55,125 nt of DNA, taken from assembly GCF_001904615.1 (NCBI RefSeq), contig NZ_MRBY01000025.1:1-55125 (forward strand), in the 5' to 3' direction. This stretch comes from [Limnothrix rosea] IAM M-220 (GTDB taxonomy: Bacteria > Cyanobacteriota > Cyanobacteriia > Cyanobacteriales > MRBY01). Positions 18,593 to 27,641 of the stretch are shown here, piece by piece; position 1 is the stretch's first letter, and each line of letters begins with the position of its first letter. The translations under genes were made by a program, and so were the position numbers. The notes under the pieces are model-generated. The model saw nothing but the letters and a program-made list of their open reading frames with translations, ran no database searches and was not told where the DNA came from.

Positions 18593-18807
18593 TCCTCTCC
18601 CCTTGTCAACGCCATAATTTCATCAGTAGTCATATCGCATTGCATCTGACCTCGTACTTGCTCGATATAAGCCATTCCTTCACTCGGTTTCTCTAGGGTT
18701 ATTACGGGATAACGCTTCTGCAAAGTAACAATGAAACTTTTTAACTCCTCCAAAGCTGGTGTTAGTAAACCTTGGAGCATTTCGAAAATTTGCGTAGCAG
18801 TCGTCAT
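18589..18807 (-). CDS. VapB-like antitoxin paired with the PIN toxin
   Basis: The frame opens at 18882, but the conserved N-terminus MTTATQIFEML starts at 18807, giving 72 residues. It has a helical N-terminal part (LTPALEELKSFIVTLQKRY) and the C-terminal tail TTDEIMALTRGEE, which is shared with the next antitoxin and is common in cyanobacterial PIN antitoxins; the tail usually wraps the toxin. The stop overlaps the PIN start (ATGA). There is a weak AGGA about ten bases before the start. It probably neutralises the PIN RNase and represses its own promoter; no operator is evident. Confidence 0.7.
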   Translation of the reverse strand: MTTATQIFEMLQGLLTPALEELKSFIVTLQKRYPVITLEKPSEGMAYIEQVRGQMQCDMTTDEIMALTRGEE

Positions 18808-18871
18808 GGTTTTAATCCTAGAACTTAGCTTTTTGCAAGACTGATTTGGTTGACTTTGCGTAGAATGTGTT

Positions 18872-19099
18872 TCATTCTTCACCTCTGGTCATCTGCATAA
18901 TCTCATCTGTTGTTAAACCACTGGTTCCCTTCCCCACCATTGCCGCGACCATTGCCTCCCCTCTACTCAAAGCTTGAGGATTTCTAACAGATCGTTGATA
19001 TCGCCAACTGACAAAATCGAGAAAAACTTTAACCTCATCTAAAGCCTCTTCCGGTAAACTCTCCAGCATCTCGATAATCTTCGTTTGGGTTGCGTTCAT
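18872..19099 (-). CDS. Second VapB-like antitoxin without its own toxin
   Basis: This 75-residue protein (MNATQTKIIEMLESLPEEALD…TTDEIMQMTRGEE) is a paralogue of the neighbouring antitoxin with the same helical start and the same tail. ATG 19099 is preceded by GGAGA about 8 nt upstream, which makes it a better start than the frame opening at 19168. No toxin gene follows. Instead its stop overlaps (ATGA) a 16-codon frame starting at 18875 and ending in TAA, which sits where a toxin start would be. It could be a relic of a lost module, a second regulator, or an antitoxin for a toxin elsewhere. Confidence 0.65.
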   Translation of the reverse strand: MNATQTKIIEMLESLPEEALDEVKVFLDFVSWRYQRSVRNPQALSRGEAMVAAMVGKGTSGLTTDEIMQMTRGEE

Positions 19100-19140
19100 T
19101 GATCTATTCTCCATTAAGTCCCTGAAAGTGTATTTTGATC

Positions 19141-22100
19141 CTAACTCTGAAATAAGCCCAGCGAACAAATCACCCTCGCTCCCTCAAACGTCCCATCCGC
19201 AGTCACCACACAGAGCGCGTCATGCTCCATGAGGTAAGTCACTTTCTGCGCCAAATCCTCATTAGAAATCCCTGCCCTCATCTCTCGGTTCAACGCGGCG
19301 ATCGCATTCTGTTTGAGAGGATAAGTATGAATAAGTTCCACTGTCTGCTCTAACTTTTCCCATTCCTCACCCTGAGTCAGTAGAGGAGTAGTTTCTTTAA
19401 GCTCTTGGCAATAGCCCATCAATCGTTCATAGACCCTTGCCCTTGCCCCCCGCTTGCTGCCTAAAGTGCCAGCCACTTTTTGCGTTTGCTCCGTGATTAA
19501 TCGAGATGCCCTTTGGACTAAATCGTGGTGTTTGGGATGACGGTCTTGGGCGGGGGTATCAATACTGCATCGCGCTGTCCGTAAAATTCGCATCTGGGAT
19601 TGGGTAACGCTGTTGCCATGCTTATCGATCCATGCCAGAGCATCAGTCCCTTCCGCAGTCCGCAAGTAAAGTAAGATTCCTTCTGGATCTAAAGCCGTTG
19701 GCTCATGGTGGCGGGTAGAAAAGACCACATCCGGTAACTCGGCGATCGCCCGTTTGAGTGTCGGGTTCGCGTCAATTGCCGTCTGCCAAATCTGTAGAGC
19801 TTCCGAGGTTAAATCCACTTCCCCTTCATCGTCATCATCATCGAGGACACCAGACTTTTCATGGTAGAGATTGAGCAGCATTGCCCGTTCTTCCTCATCC
19901 TCGAAAAATGCCTCATCAGTTCCTACTACTTCTTGGTTTTCTTTGAGGCGATCGCGTAACCGCCCCCGCAGATTAATGAGCTGTTCCACCCCTTCCGCTG
20001 GCAAAAACGAATAACAAAAAATCTCATCCGCCTCCTGCCCAATTCGATCTACCCGACCTGCCCGCTGGATTAACCGGATAATCGCCCAGGGTAGATCGTA
20101 GTTTAGGATAATCCGCGCATCCTGTAGGTTTTGACCCTCACTGAGAACATCTGTTGCAACCAGAATCCGTAGCTGTTCCTCGGTTGGAATAGTCTTACCA
20201 TTACTCTTCGGACTAAACCGCCGCGCTAACTCCGTTGGGTCTTTCGTTCCCCCCGTTGCCAGACCGATCTGATCGATACCTTCGGTTTCCAATGCCTGAG
20301 CCAGATAACGGGCGGTATCCGCAAATTGGGTAAAGATGAGAACCTTCTCCTCTGGATGAGTTTCAGTCAGTAATTCAATCAGAGCAGTTAACTTACTATC
20401 CTGTGCCGCATCCCAGCCCCCAGCGATTTTGAGGATTTTGATCAGACATTGAGCATCCCGCTCTAAGTCTTCAGCCAGTTCCGGTTGGAATAAGTCAGGG
20501 CGAATCCACTTAAATCGACGAGGATATTTCTTCTGATATAGCTCATAGATTGCCGCTGCCCGTTGTTTAAACTCTTCACTGGGAGACAGTTGATCTTCAT
20601 CTATGGCCTCATCGCTTTCCCAATCTTGAACTAATAGAGAGTCTTGATCTTCATCGGTCGTTCCATCCAGTAGAGCGGCATCCTGCGTTCCAATGGGAAT
20701 GGGTAAATCATTGGCGATCGCCCACAAATAGACATAGTTCCGTAGGATGTGACGTTCAATAGATTGAATAAATGCTGCTCCACTACTTTCAAGGCGCTTA
20801 AACAAATTTGTTCGGCAAAATCCCATTAGCCGCTGCCCTGCATGGGAGAGATTCGCCAAAATTTTCTGTTCTGCTTCCGTCACATCCAAATGCTCAAACC
20901 CCGTCGCCAAAATCATCTGACCGGGGGCTTTAGTAGGGGATTTTTTCTTCCTGTTTGATGGCTGAATGACATAGTTCCCCAGACCATACCGAGGTAAACA
21001 AAGACCGTTGATCATATCCACCACGCGATCGCCATATAGCCGCGAATAGGGATCAACATCACCTGTCGTATTAAATTTCACTGTGCAGGGACGACGGGTG
21101 GGAAAGTAAAATTTGCTGCCATTAGGAAACTCCAGATAGGAACCCCGCTCATCCTGTTTCGCATAGGTATTTTTAACAAAGCCACGGGTACGCCGCACCA
21201 TATAGCGACTCATTAACTGCTGCCAATCTTCCGGCTCATCACTATGTTCAAATGCCATGAGTGATCGTACTGGAGCTTGATGTCGCCGCCGAAACTTCAT
21301 CTCCCCACCCAGTCCACGGATATAGGCTTCCGGTTTAATCCCTAGATCCGCATCTTCCCGCAGGAATAACCGTAACTGCGCTGATAAATCTAAATAGCCT
21401 TTATTGTAGGGCGTTGCCGTGAGCATGATGCACCTTGCCCCGCTCTGCTCCATATATTCCTTAATCGCCTGATAGCGTTTACCTGCACGGTTCCGGAGAT
21501 TATGACTTTCATCGATGAGTACCAACCGAAATCGAGCAGGGACTTCCGGTAATACTTTTTCCACTTGACTAATCGGCACAACTTTTCCGCGCAATCCGTA
21601 CCGCTCCACATAGCCCTGCCACATCGATTCCAAATTCTTCGGGCAAATAATCAGGGTACTTGTGCCATATTCCTCTTCACAAACATGGGCGATCGCCGTT
21701 CCTACCAGCGTTTTCCCTAAGCCCACCACATCACCAATAATCACCCCATTGCGCCTATCGATATGCTGCATCGCTACCCGTACAGCCTGCTCCTGAAACT
21801 CCAATAAGCCAAAATTTTTCGGGGCTTGATACCGACTTAACCCATCTCTTGCTTCCTGTGATAGGTGATAAGCCATTTTGAGATAAATATAAAACGGTTT
21901 GAGCTGACGACCCGCCCAACTTTCATCAATGACCTCAATTAAATCATTGGAAATATCAAGGGCAAACCTATCTTGCCAACGTTGCTCAAACCACTCCGAT
22001 AGCTTGTGGGTGTCATCTTTATCCGTAACTTCGACATTAAGTTCTCCCTGACCACCCAAACCTGAAAACGTGAGATTACTACTACCGACATAACCCACCC

Positions 22101-22560
22101 GTGGTGTGGCGCGATCTTCTCGATAAATCAAATAAAGTTTGGCATGGAGTAGATGGCGACAGAACAATTTAACTTCTAGCTTGTTTTCCTTGAGCTGAGT
22201 TTGTAAGCGCTTCAGGGTTGCTTCATCCTTGGCGGTGGGCACTCCATAGGTTAGTTGCTCCCGAAACTCTTGAGCCATTAACTTTTGCAAGCGCTTCGAT
22301 GCCCCTTGATCCATTCCTAGCTTTTTGTTGGCGATATTCCTGATGCGTTTTAATTCATCTTTAGGGGGTCTCTGCATGCCGATCAACAAACGACAATTTC
22401 TGTTTTTGCCTGATGCAAACTGCTCAATTTCATCTGCCAATGCAGACCAACCCCGTAAATTGAAATAGCCTACACAAAAGTCTGAACGGTAGCCTTCCCT
22501 CAGATAATGCTTAAGTTCTGGGAGTAGTGGAAAATCGCAGTTATCGTAAATCGCCGACAT
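19141..22560 (-). CDS. SNF2-type helicase with N-terminal phospholipase D-like domain
   Basis: This 1,139-residue protein begins with a PLD-like domain (~1-200) with HAKLYLI and GSSNLTFSGL; the usual Asp of the HxKx4D motif is not in place, so nuclease activity is uncertain. A superfamily 2 helicase follows: Walker A GDVVGLGKT (~275), Walker B LVLIDESHN (~345), motif III LTATPYN, then the second RecA lobe with LIFTQFADTARYL, VATDVLSEGQNLQ and the arginine-finger motif QRAGRVDRIGQ (~830). A long C-terminal helical region closes the protein. Such PLD-helicases travel with adenine methylases in defence islands, and this one heads the operon that ends in the methyltransferase. The start ATG 22560 lies only ~30 bp from the downstream end of the ABC gene, so transcription may enter from upstream. 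Confidence 0.85.
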   Translation of the reverse strand: MSAIYDNCDFPLLPELKHYLREGYRSDFCVGYFNLRGWSALADEIEQFASGKNRNCRLLIGMQRPPKDELKRIRNIANKKLGMDQGASKRLQKLMAQEFREQLTYGVPTAKDEATLKRLQTQLKENKLEVKLFCRHLLHAKLYLIYREDRATPRVGYVGSSNLTFSGLGGQGELNVEVTDKDDTHKLSEWFEQRWQDRFALDISNDLIEVIDESWAGRQLKPFYIYLKMAYHLSQEARDGLSRYQAPKNFGLLEFQEQAVRVAMQHIDRRNGVIIGDVVGLGKTLVGTAIAHVCEEEYGTSTLIICPKNLESMWQGYVERYGLRGKVVPISQVEKVLPEVPARFRLVLIDESHNLRNRAGKRYQAIKEYMEQSGARCIMLTATPYNKGYLDLSAQLRLFLREDADLGIKPEAYIRGLGGEMKFRRRHQAPVRSLMAFEHSDEPEDWQQLMSRYMVRRTRGFVKNTYAKQDERGSYLEFPNGSKFYFPTRRPCTVKFNTTGDVDPYSRLYGDRVVDMINGLCLPRYGLGNYVIQPSNRKKKSPTKAPGQMILATGFEHLDVTEAEQKILANLSHAGQRLMGFCRTNLFKRLESSGAAFIQSIERHILRNYVYLWAIANDLPIPIGTQDAALLDGTTDEDQDSLLVQDWESDEAIDEDQLSPSEEFKQRAAAIYELYQKKYPRRFKWIRPDLFQPELAEDLERDAQCLIKILKIAGGWDAAQDSKLTALIELLTETHPEEKVLIFTQFADTARYLAQALETEGIDQIGLATGGTKDPTELARRFSPKSNGKTIPTEEQLRILVATDVLSEGQNLQDARIILNYDLPWAIIRLIQRAGRVDRIGQEADEIFCYSFLPAEGVEQLINLRGRLRDRLKENQEVVGTDEAFFEDEEERAMLLNLYHEKSGVLDDDDDEGEVDLTSEALQIWQTAIDANPTLKRAIAELPDVVFSTRHHEPTALDPEGILLYLRTAEGTDALAWIDKHGNSVTQSQMRILRTARCSIDTPAQDRHPKHHDLVQRASRLITEQTQKVAGTLGSKRGARARVYERLMGYCQELKETTPLLTQGEEWEKLEQTVELIHTYPLKQNAIAALNREMRAGISNEDLAQKVTYLMEHDALCVVTADGTFEGARVICSLGLFQS

Positions 22561-22590
22561 TACAGGTTTCGGGAAGTAGGTGTTTGTGAA

Positions 22591-24231
22591 TTAGATGTTT
22601 TGGAGTAGGGGAGCTGCACCAAGCAGTTTTTGGGTGTAGGGATGTTGAGGATTTTTGAAAAGCTCTTCGGTATTGCCTAGCTCGACAATTTTTCCTTGGT
22701 TCATCACAGCAATGCGATCGCACAGAAATTTCGCCACCCACAGATCATGGGTAATAAACAAATAAGTCAAATTAAATTCGGCTTTTAGATCTTTCATCAG
22801 ATCCAAAACTTGGGCTTGGATACTGGCATCGAGCATACTGACAGGCTCATCACAAATCACCAGACGCGGCTGGGTAATTAACGCCCTAGCAATGCCAACA
22901 CGCTGCTGTTGTCCTCCAGAAAGTTGCCGAGGATAGCGGGAATAATATTCCTCTGTGGGAGTTAGACCGACCTTTTCAAGCATGGTATGGACTTGTTTTT
23001 CGATTTCTTCCCCTTGGGCTAAACCGTGAATATGCAAGGGGTCACCAATATTTTCGCCCACGGTCATGAGTGGATTGAGTGATGCATGGGGATCTTGAAA
23101 GATCATTTGGAGGTGGCGGCGTTGGGGACGCATGTCAGCGATAGATAGGCGATTTAGCTCTTTGCCTTCAAATATCACTTTGCCGCCTGTGGGGGGGACA
23201 AGTTGCAAAATTGTGCGGGAGAGGGTGCTTTTACCGCAACCGGATTCGCCTACTAGGCCGAGGATTTCTCCTTCGTAAATATCGAGGTTGATGCCGTCTA
23301 CTGCTTTAATGACTTTGGTCTTTTCGCCGGTAATGATTTGCTGGAAAAAATTACTTTCTAGGATGTAGTGTTGTTCTAAATTTTTGAGGGAAAGTAATGG
23401 TTTATTGGCAATATCTGGATTAAATTCTTTATCGCTGTGGAGGTGTAAGGCGGCTTCTAGGAGGGAGCGAGTGTAAGGATGCTCTGGCGTTTTAAAAATT
23501 CTTTGGACATTACCCATTTCAACGATTTTGCCCTGGTGCATGACGGCGATTTCGGTGCAGTATTCGGCTACCATGGCGAGGTCGTGGGAGATTAGTAGTA
23601 AACCCATATTGCGCTCGGTGCAAAGGCGGGTCAGCTCTTGTAAGATTTCGTTGGCGACGGTGACATCAAGGCTGGTTGTGGGTTCATCGGCAATGATGAA
23701 TGTCGGGTCGAGGAGTAGGGCTAGGGCGATCGCCACCCGTTGACGCATACCACCGCTAAATTCGTGGGGATATTGTTCCCAACGATCTGCGGGGATTCTG
23801 ACGGCCTTTAAGGTTTCTAGGGCTTTTTGTTTTGCTTCTTGTTTATTTAGTTCGGGGCTATGACAGCGCAAGGTTTCGAGACAATGGTTGCCGATGGTCA
23901 TGAGCGGATCGAGACGGGTCATGGGGTCTTGGAAAATCAAGCCCATCACTTCACCGCGATAGTGTCGCAGTGCTTCGCCAGTCAGATTTAAAATCGGTTT
24001 TTCTTGAAATGTGGATTCACCACGAACCTGTGATCCTCTTGGTAATAATTGCAATAAAGCTCGTCCGATGGTGGATTTACCGCAGCCGGATTCTCCTACC
24101 AAACCGAGGCGATCGCCCTGACCCACCGCAAAAGACACACCATCTACCGCCCACTGTAAAGTGCCTCCCCTTGGCGGGTAAGCAATACCAAGATTTTGAA
24201 CTGTGAGAAGGGAGGTGTCGTTGGGATTCAT
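22591..24231 (-). CDS. Peptide/nickel-type ABC transporter ATPase, two ATPase domains fused (DppD-DppF type)
   Basis: Two ABC ATPase domains each carry Walker [10 protein letters not shown]. Signatures are [12 protein letters not shown] and [12 protein letters not shown], and Walker B segments are [12 protein letters not shown] and [12 protein letters not shown]. Each domain ends in the short region typical of oligopeptide transporter ATPases ([18 protein letters not shown]). It should energise uptake of peptides or similar solutes. No permease gene is nearby; a matching peptide-binding lipoprotein lies at 44.9-46.6 kb, about 21 kb away on the same strand. TTG 24237 could add two residues; ATG 24231 is preferred. 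The gene lies upstream of the helicase with a 30-bp gap and could be cotranscribed with it. Confidence 0.9.
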   Translation of the reverse strand: MNPNDTSLLTVQNLGIAYPPRGGTLQWAVDGVSFAVGQGDRLGLVGESGCGKSTIGRALLQLLPRGSQVRGESTFQEKPILNLTGEALRHYRGEVMGLIFQDPMTRLDPLMTIGNHCLETLRCHSPELNKQEAKQKALETLKAVRIPADRWEQYPHEFSGGMRQRVAIALALLLDPTFIIADEPTTSLDVTVANEILQELTRLCTERNMGLLLISHDLAMVAEYCTEIAVMHQGKIVEMGNVQRIFKTPEHPYTRSLLEAALHLHSDKEFNPDIANKPLLSLKNLEQHYILESNFFQQIITGEKTKVIKAVDGINLDIYEGEILGLVGESGCGKSTLSRTILQLVPPTGGKVIFEGKELNRLSIADMRPQRRHLQMIFQDPHASLNPLMTVGENIGDPLHIHGLAQGEEIEKQVHTMLEKVGLTPTEEYYSRYPRQLSGGQQQRVGIARALITQPRLVICDEPVSMLDASIQAQVLDLMKDLKAEFNLTYLFITHDLWVAKFLCDRIAVMNQGKIVELGNTEELFKNPQHPYTQKLLGAAPLLQNI

Positions 24232-24347
24232 TGGCAACTCGGCAGCACTGACTCCATGATTTTATCGCTCAGGGTATATTTCTCTGCCTAATTCACCACA
24301 CAGACGTACAATTTGGATTCGATAAATGCTCTAAACGCCCTTTTTCC

Positions 24348-25337
24348 ATGCGTCCTCTCTACTTTCTTGTACCCGGTGTTAGTAAAAAATTTAATAGTGG
24401 TGGTTTGTTTGCAGAGCTCAATACCTATGAGCTAGCGGCAAAACTCCAATCAGCCCAGCTCGTGACCTATCGCGAATCGTCTGAGGAGTTTCTGTTTTTA
24501 CCGGATTTACTGGAAAAGGTGGAGCCAAATTCTGCCATTTTTGTGATCAGCTGGGGCTTCGATATTCCGAAGTTGATCAAAAAACTGCGATCGCACCACG
24601 TTATTTACCATGCCCATAGTACGGGTTATAACTTCAAATTACCCAGCGCCATTCCCATCTGGACTGTGAGCCGTCACTCCATGGGCTATTGGGGAGAACA
24701 TGCGCCTAATAATCCTATTTTCTATTTGCCTAACCAAATTTCGCCCATTTTTGAAAATCGCCATTTAGAGCGGGATATTGATGTGCTGGTACAAAATCGT
24801 AAAACCTCCAGTTATGTTCTGGAGCAGCTGATTCCTGAACTTGAAAAGTCTTGCCATGTCAAAATCCTCGATCACTTTGTGCCCGACATTAGTGAATTAT
24901 TTAACCGTACAAAAATCTATATTTACGACTCTGCTGAATATTGGAATAACAATGCGGTCAGCGAAGGTTTTGGTCTCCCGCCCCTAGAGGCGATCGCCTG
25001 CGGTTGCCAAGTCTTTTCCAGTGTGAATGGAGCCTTAGCTGATTACCTTGACCCCGGTTTTAACTGCCAGAAAATTAGTACCTATAACCTCAAATATGAC
25101 GGCGATCGCATCCTCCATGCCGTACAAAATTTTGCAGTCAACGACGCAGAAGCCTTCGTCCAACAGTACCGAGAGCAAGCTATCCTACCGCGCCTCGAAA
25201 AAATCTTACCCGCCGTCAACCGCTTTTTTGATTACAAAGAAACCAACCCCCCCAATATCACTATCCAACGTAAAAACAAGCTCCTCATACAGCTCAAGCT
25301 CGAACTCCGCAAACTCCTCGCCTCCTACCGCCCCTAA
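24348..25337 (+). CDS. Glycosyltransferase, family 4-like
   Basis: The 329-residue product has a GT-B layout. The N-terminal half ends in HAHSTGYNFKLPSAIPIWTVS, and the C-terminal half carries the GT4 nucleotide-sugar site EGFGLPPLEAIACGCQVFSS followed by NGALADYLDP. It lacks membrane helices. It probably transfers a sugar in exopolysaccharide, lipopolysaccharide or glycolipid synthesis, but no other polysaccharide gene is adjacent. It starts about 110 bp from the divergent ABC ATPase gene, so the gap should hold two promoters. After its stop codon there is an almost pure pyrimidine tract of about 55 bp. Confidence 0.8.
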   Translation: MRPLYFLVPGVSKKFNSGGLFAELNTYELAAKLQSAQLVTYRESSEEFLFLPDLLEKVEPNSAIFVISWGFDIPKLIKKLRSHHVIYHAHSTGYNFKLPSAIPIWTVSRHSMGYWGEHAPNNPIFYLPNQISPIFENRHLERDIDVLVQNRKTSSYVLEQLIPELEKSCHVKILDHFVPDISELFNRTKIYIYDSAEYWNNNAVSEGFGLPPLEAIACGCQVFSSVNGALADYLDPGFNCQKISTYNLKYDGDRILHAVQNFAVNDAEAFVQQYREQAILPRLEKILPAVNRFFDYKETNPPNITIQRKNKLLIQLKLELRKLLASYRP

Positions 25338-25505
25338 ACCCAATCCCCTCCCTTCTCCCCCTCTCCGCGCCTCCCCCATCTCTCTCTGCCAAAAGTAAGT
25401 TGTTTTACCTAGCAAGTTCTCAGAACTGACGAAGCCCGCTAGGATTATTGTCACCAAGAAACCAGAAGGCCTGTAATACCGTTACAGCCCTAAGCCTCAA
25501 ACACT

Positions 25506-26843
25506 ATGACGATCGCCAGAACTATTTGCCTAGGATTTTTAGGCGCGATTTTATTCGGAGCCTTTTTATTGATGCTGCCTTTCTCTGTGGCAACGGGAAC
25601 ATGGAATGATCCTTTAGTCGCCCTATTTACCTCTACTTCAGCTGTGTGTGTGACGGGGTTAATCGTGGTGGATACAGGCACAGCTTTTTCCAATTTTGGG
25701 CAATGTGTCATTTTGCTCCTGATTCAAATTGGGGGGTTGGGCTACATGACCTTATCTACTTTTTTGATGTTGTTAATTGGTCGCCGTTTTGATTTGGCGC
25801 AGAAATTTGCCATTAAAGAATCTTTTGATCAGCCCTACAACCAAGGAACACGCACATTAATTCGCTCGATTATTGCAACGACTCTCATTGGTGAACTCAC
25901 GGGAATTTTTCTGCTGTATATCCGTTTTGGACAGGACTTTGGCGCAAAATCAGGACTTTGGCTTTCCATTTTTCACAGCATTAGTGCTTGGAATAATGCC
26001 GGATTTAGTCTTTTTTCCAATAGCTTAATGGGCTACCACAACTCATGGATTATTAATCTTGTGATTCCAGCCCTCGTGATCTTTGGGGGGATCGGCTATG
26101 AGGTGATCATTGAATTTTATTTGTGGTTACAACATCGCCGTAAACGTAAGGTACGGCAGTTTAGTTTTTCCCTTAACTTTACGGTAGTGACCCAAACAAC
26201 TTTATGGCTATTGGGTTTGGGGGCGATCGCCTTTTTATTTGTGGAATGGGCAAATATCAGCACTTTAGCCCCAATGGATAATGTGACCGATAAAGTACTA
26301 TCGGCTTGGTTCCAGTCGATGACGACCCGCACAGCCGGTTTTAATAGCATCGATATCGGCAAAATGACCACCGCAGGCCTCTTCGTCACCATGGGTCTCA
26401 TGTTCATTGGCGCTAGTCCAAGTGGTACGGGCGGTGGCATTAAAACAACGACATTAAGTATCTTGGCACACTGCACCTTTTCTGTTTTGCGCGGCCGAAA
26501 CTATGTCACGATCCGCCGTCGTGAAATTCCCAACGGTACTGTACTGAAGGCGATCGCCGTCGTGTTTGGTTCCGCAACAGTGATTACCATTGCCACAGCA
26601 GTGATTTCCATTGACAACCCCGATATCAACCTCATTGACGTTTTATTCGAAGTAATTTCAGCCTTCGCAACAGTGGGCCTCTCCACAGGCATTACCGCCA
26701 GCCTGTCCACAGGGGGCAAAATCGCTATTATTTGCACAATGTACTGCGGACGAGTCGGCATTTTACTGCTAATGTCAGCTTTACTGGGTGACGCGACACC
26801 CCAACGTCTAAATTATCCTGAAGAAAATTTGCTTGTGGGATAA
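25506..26843 (+). CDS. ktrB: Potassium uptake channel subunit KtrB (TrkH family)
   Basis: This 445-residue integral membrane protein has four repeated membrane-pore-membrane units, each with a selectivity-filter glycine: TSAVCVTGL, WNNAGFS, TRTAGFNS and FATVGLSTG. Between the third and fourth units is the flexible gate segment SPSGTGGGIKTTT. Length and motifs match the Ktr type rather than the longer TrkH. Its regulatory partner ktrA lies 83 bp downstream. In cyanobacteria the KtrAB(E) system gives Na+-dependent K+ uptake important in hyperosmotic shock. A small inverted repeat (CTGTAA-taccg-TTACAG, 25471-25487) lies just upstream, of unknown meaning. Confidence 0.92.
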   Translation: MTIARTICLGFLGAILFGAFLLMLPFSVATGTWNDPLVALFTSTSAVCVTGLIVVDTGTAFSNFGQCVILLLIQIGGLGYMTLSTFLMLLIGRRFDLAQKFAIKESFDQPYNQGTRTLIRSIIATTLIGELTGIFLLYIRFGQDFGAKSGLWLSIFHSISAWNNAGFSLFSNSLMGYHNSWIINLVIPALVIFGGIGYEVIIEFYLWLQHRRKRKVRQFSFSLNFTVVTQTTLWLLGLGAIAFLFVEWANISTLAPMDNVTDKVLSAWFQSMTTRTAGFNSIDIGKMTTAGLFVTMGLMFIGASPSGTGGGIKTTTLSILAHCTFSVLRGRNYVTIRRREIPNGTVLKAIAVVFGSATVITIATAVISIDNPDINLIDVLFEVISAFATVGLSTGITASLSTGGKIAIICTMYCGRVGILLLMSALLGDATPQRLNYPEENLLVG

Positions 26844-26857
26844 TAAACTTCATCAAT

Positions 26858-26884
26858 GGCTGCCACCATCACAGCATGGCAACC
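26858..26884 (+). other. Hairpin in the ktrB-ktrA gap
   Basis: GGCTGCCA and TGGCAACC form an 8-bp stem with one G-U pair around an 11-nt loop. No T run follows. It could tune expression of ktrA relative to ktrB or stabilise the message. Confidence 0.3.
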
Positions 26885-26926
26885 CTACGTACAGACAAAC
26901 TTTACAGTTGTGAGGCTAGATAAAAC

Positions 26927-27637
26927 GTGAATCTGCGTAATTGGAACTTCCTTTTTCAAGGTTTCCGACGGAATGAAGAACATCGCCAATTTGCCGTTAT
27001 TGGTTTGGGGCGCTTTGGTCGAGCCGTTTGCGGCAAGCTGCATGATATGGGCTACGAAGTCTTGGGTACTGATATTAGTGAAAAACTCGTCGCTAAGGTG
27101 ATGTCAGAAAAAATCGTTTCCCAAGCAGTACAGCTGGATTCCACAGAGGTAATGGCGTTACGTCAGGCGGGCATCTTTGAATTTGACACGGTCATTGTGG
27201 CGATCGGTAATTATCTTCAAGAAAGTATCGTCACCACTCTCAACGCCAAAGAAGGCGGTGTCGAAAATGTCGTCGCTAAAGCCTCGTCAGAAGTTCACGG
27301 CAAATTATTAAAAAGAGTCGGCGCAGATCGCATTGTTTATCCGGAATATGAGGCTGGTTCGGCGCTAGCAATGACCCTAACGCGACCCTCTATTCTTGAT
27401 CGTTTTAATATTGACAATAAACATTGCATTGTTGAAATTCGCATTCCCGAAATATTTCACGGTAAAACCCTTGCTGAGCTCTCTTTGCGGGCAAATTATG
27501 GCGTTAATGTTTTGGCGGTGGGCAATGATGATAATTTTGAGATTAACCCTTCTCCAGAACAACGCCTTGATAAAAATTTAATGATGATGGTGATTGGTAC
27601 TAACGAAGATATTAACCGTCTACCGCTGTCTAATTAG
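26927..27637 (+). CDS. ktrA: Potassium uptake regulatory subunit KtrA (RCK domain)
   Basis: The protein opens with a Rossmann fold carrying the nucleotide-binding loop VIGLGRFGRAV (~residues 25-35), followed by the RCK_N pattern (VLGTDISEKLV, VIVAIGNYLQESI, GADRIVYPEYEAG) and an RCK_C domain after ~residue 155. Such rings sit on the cytoplasmic face of KtrB and gate it with ATP/ADP. The start is GTG 26927; no better ATG exists upstream. It lies 83 bp after ktrB and four bases before the dipeptidase gene, so all three probably form one operon. Confidence 0.9.
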   Translation: MNLRNWNFLFQGFRRNEEHRQFAVIGLGRFGRAVCGKLHDMGYEVLGTDISEKLVAKVMSEKIVSQAVQLDSTEVMALRQAGIFEFDTVIVAIGNYLQESIVTTLNAKEGGVENVVAKASSEVHGKLLKRVGADRIVYPEYEAGSALAMTLTRPSILDRFNIDNKHCIVEIRIPEIFHGKTLAELSLRANYGVNVLAVGNDDNFEINPSPEQRLDKNLMMMVIGTNEDINRLPLSN

Positions 27638-27641
27638 TGCG

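Noticed and set aside
25471-25487. Inverted repeat CTGTAA-taccg-TTACAG before ktrB as an operator
   Set aside because: Six-base arms arise often by chance, and no regulator with this site is known to me for ktr genes.
26117-26476. Minus-strand ORF of 119 codons within ktrB
   Set aside because: Antisense to conserved membrane segments; the composition is an artefact of the ktrB codons.
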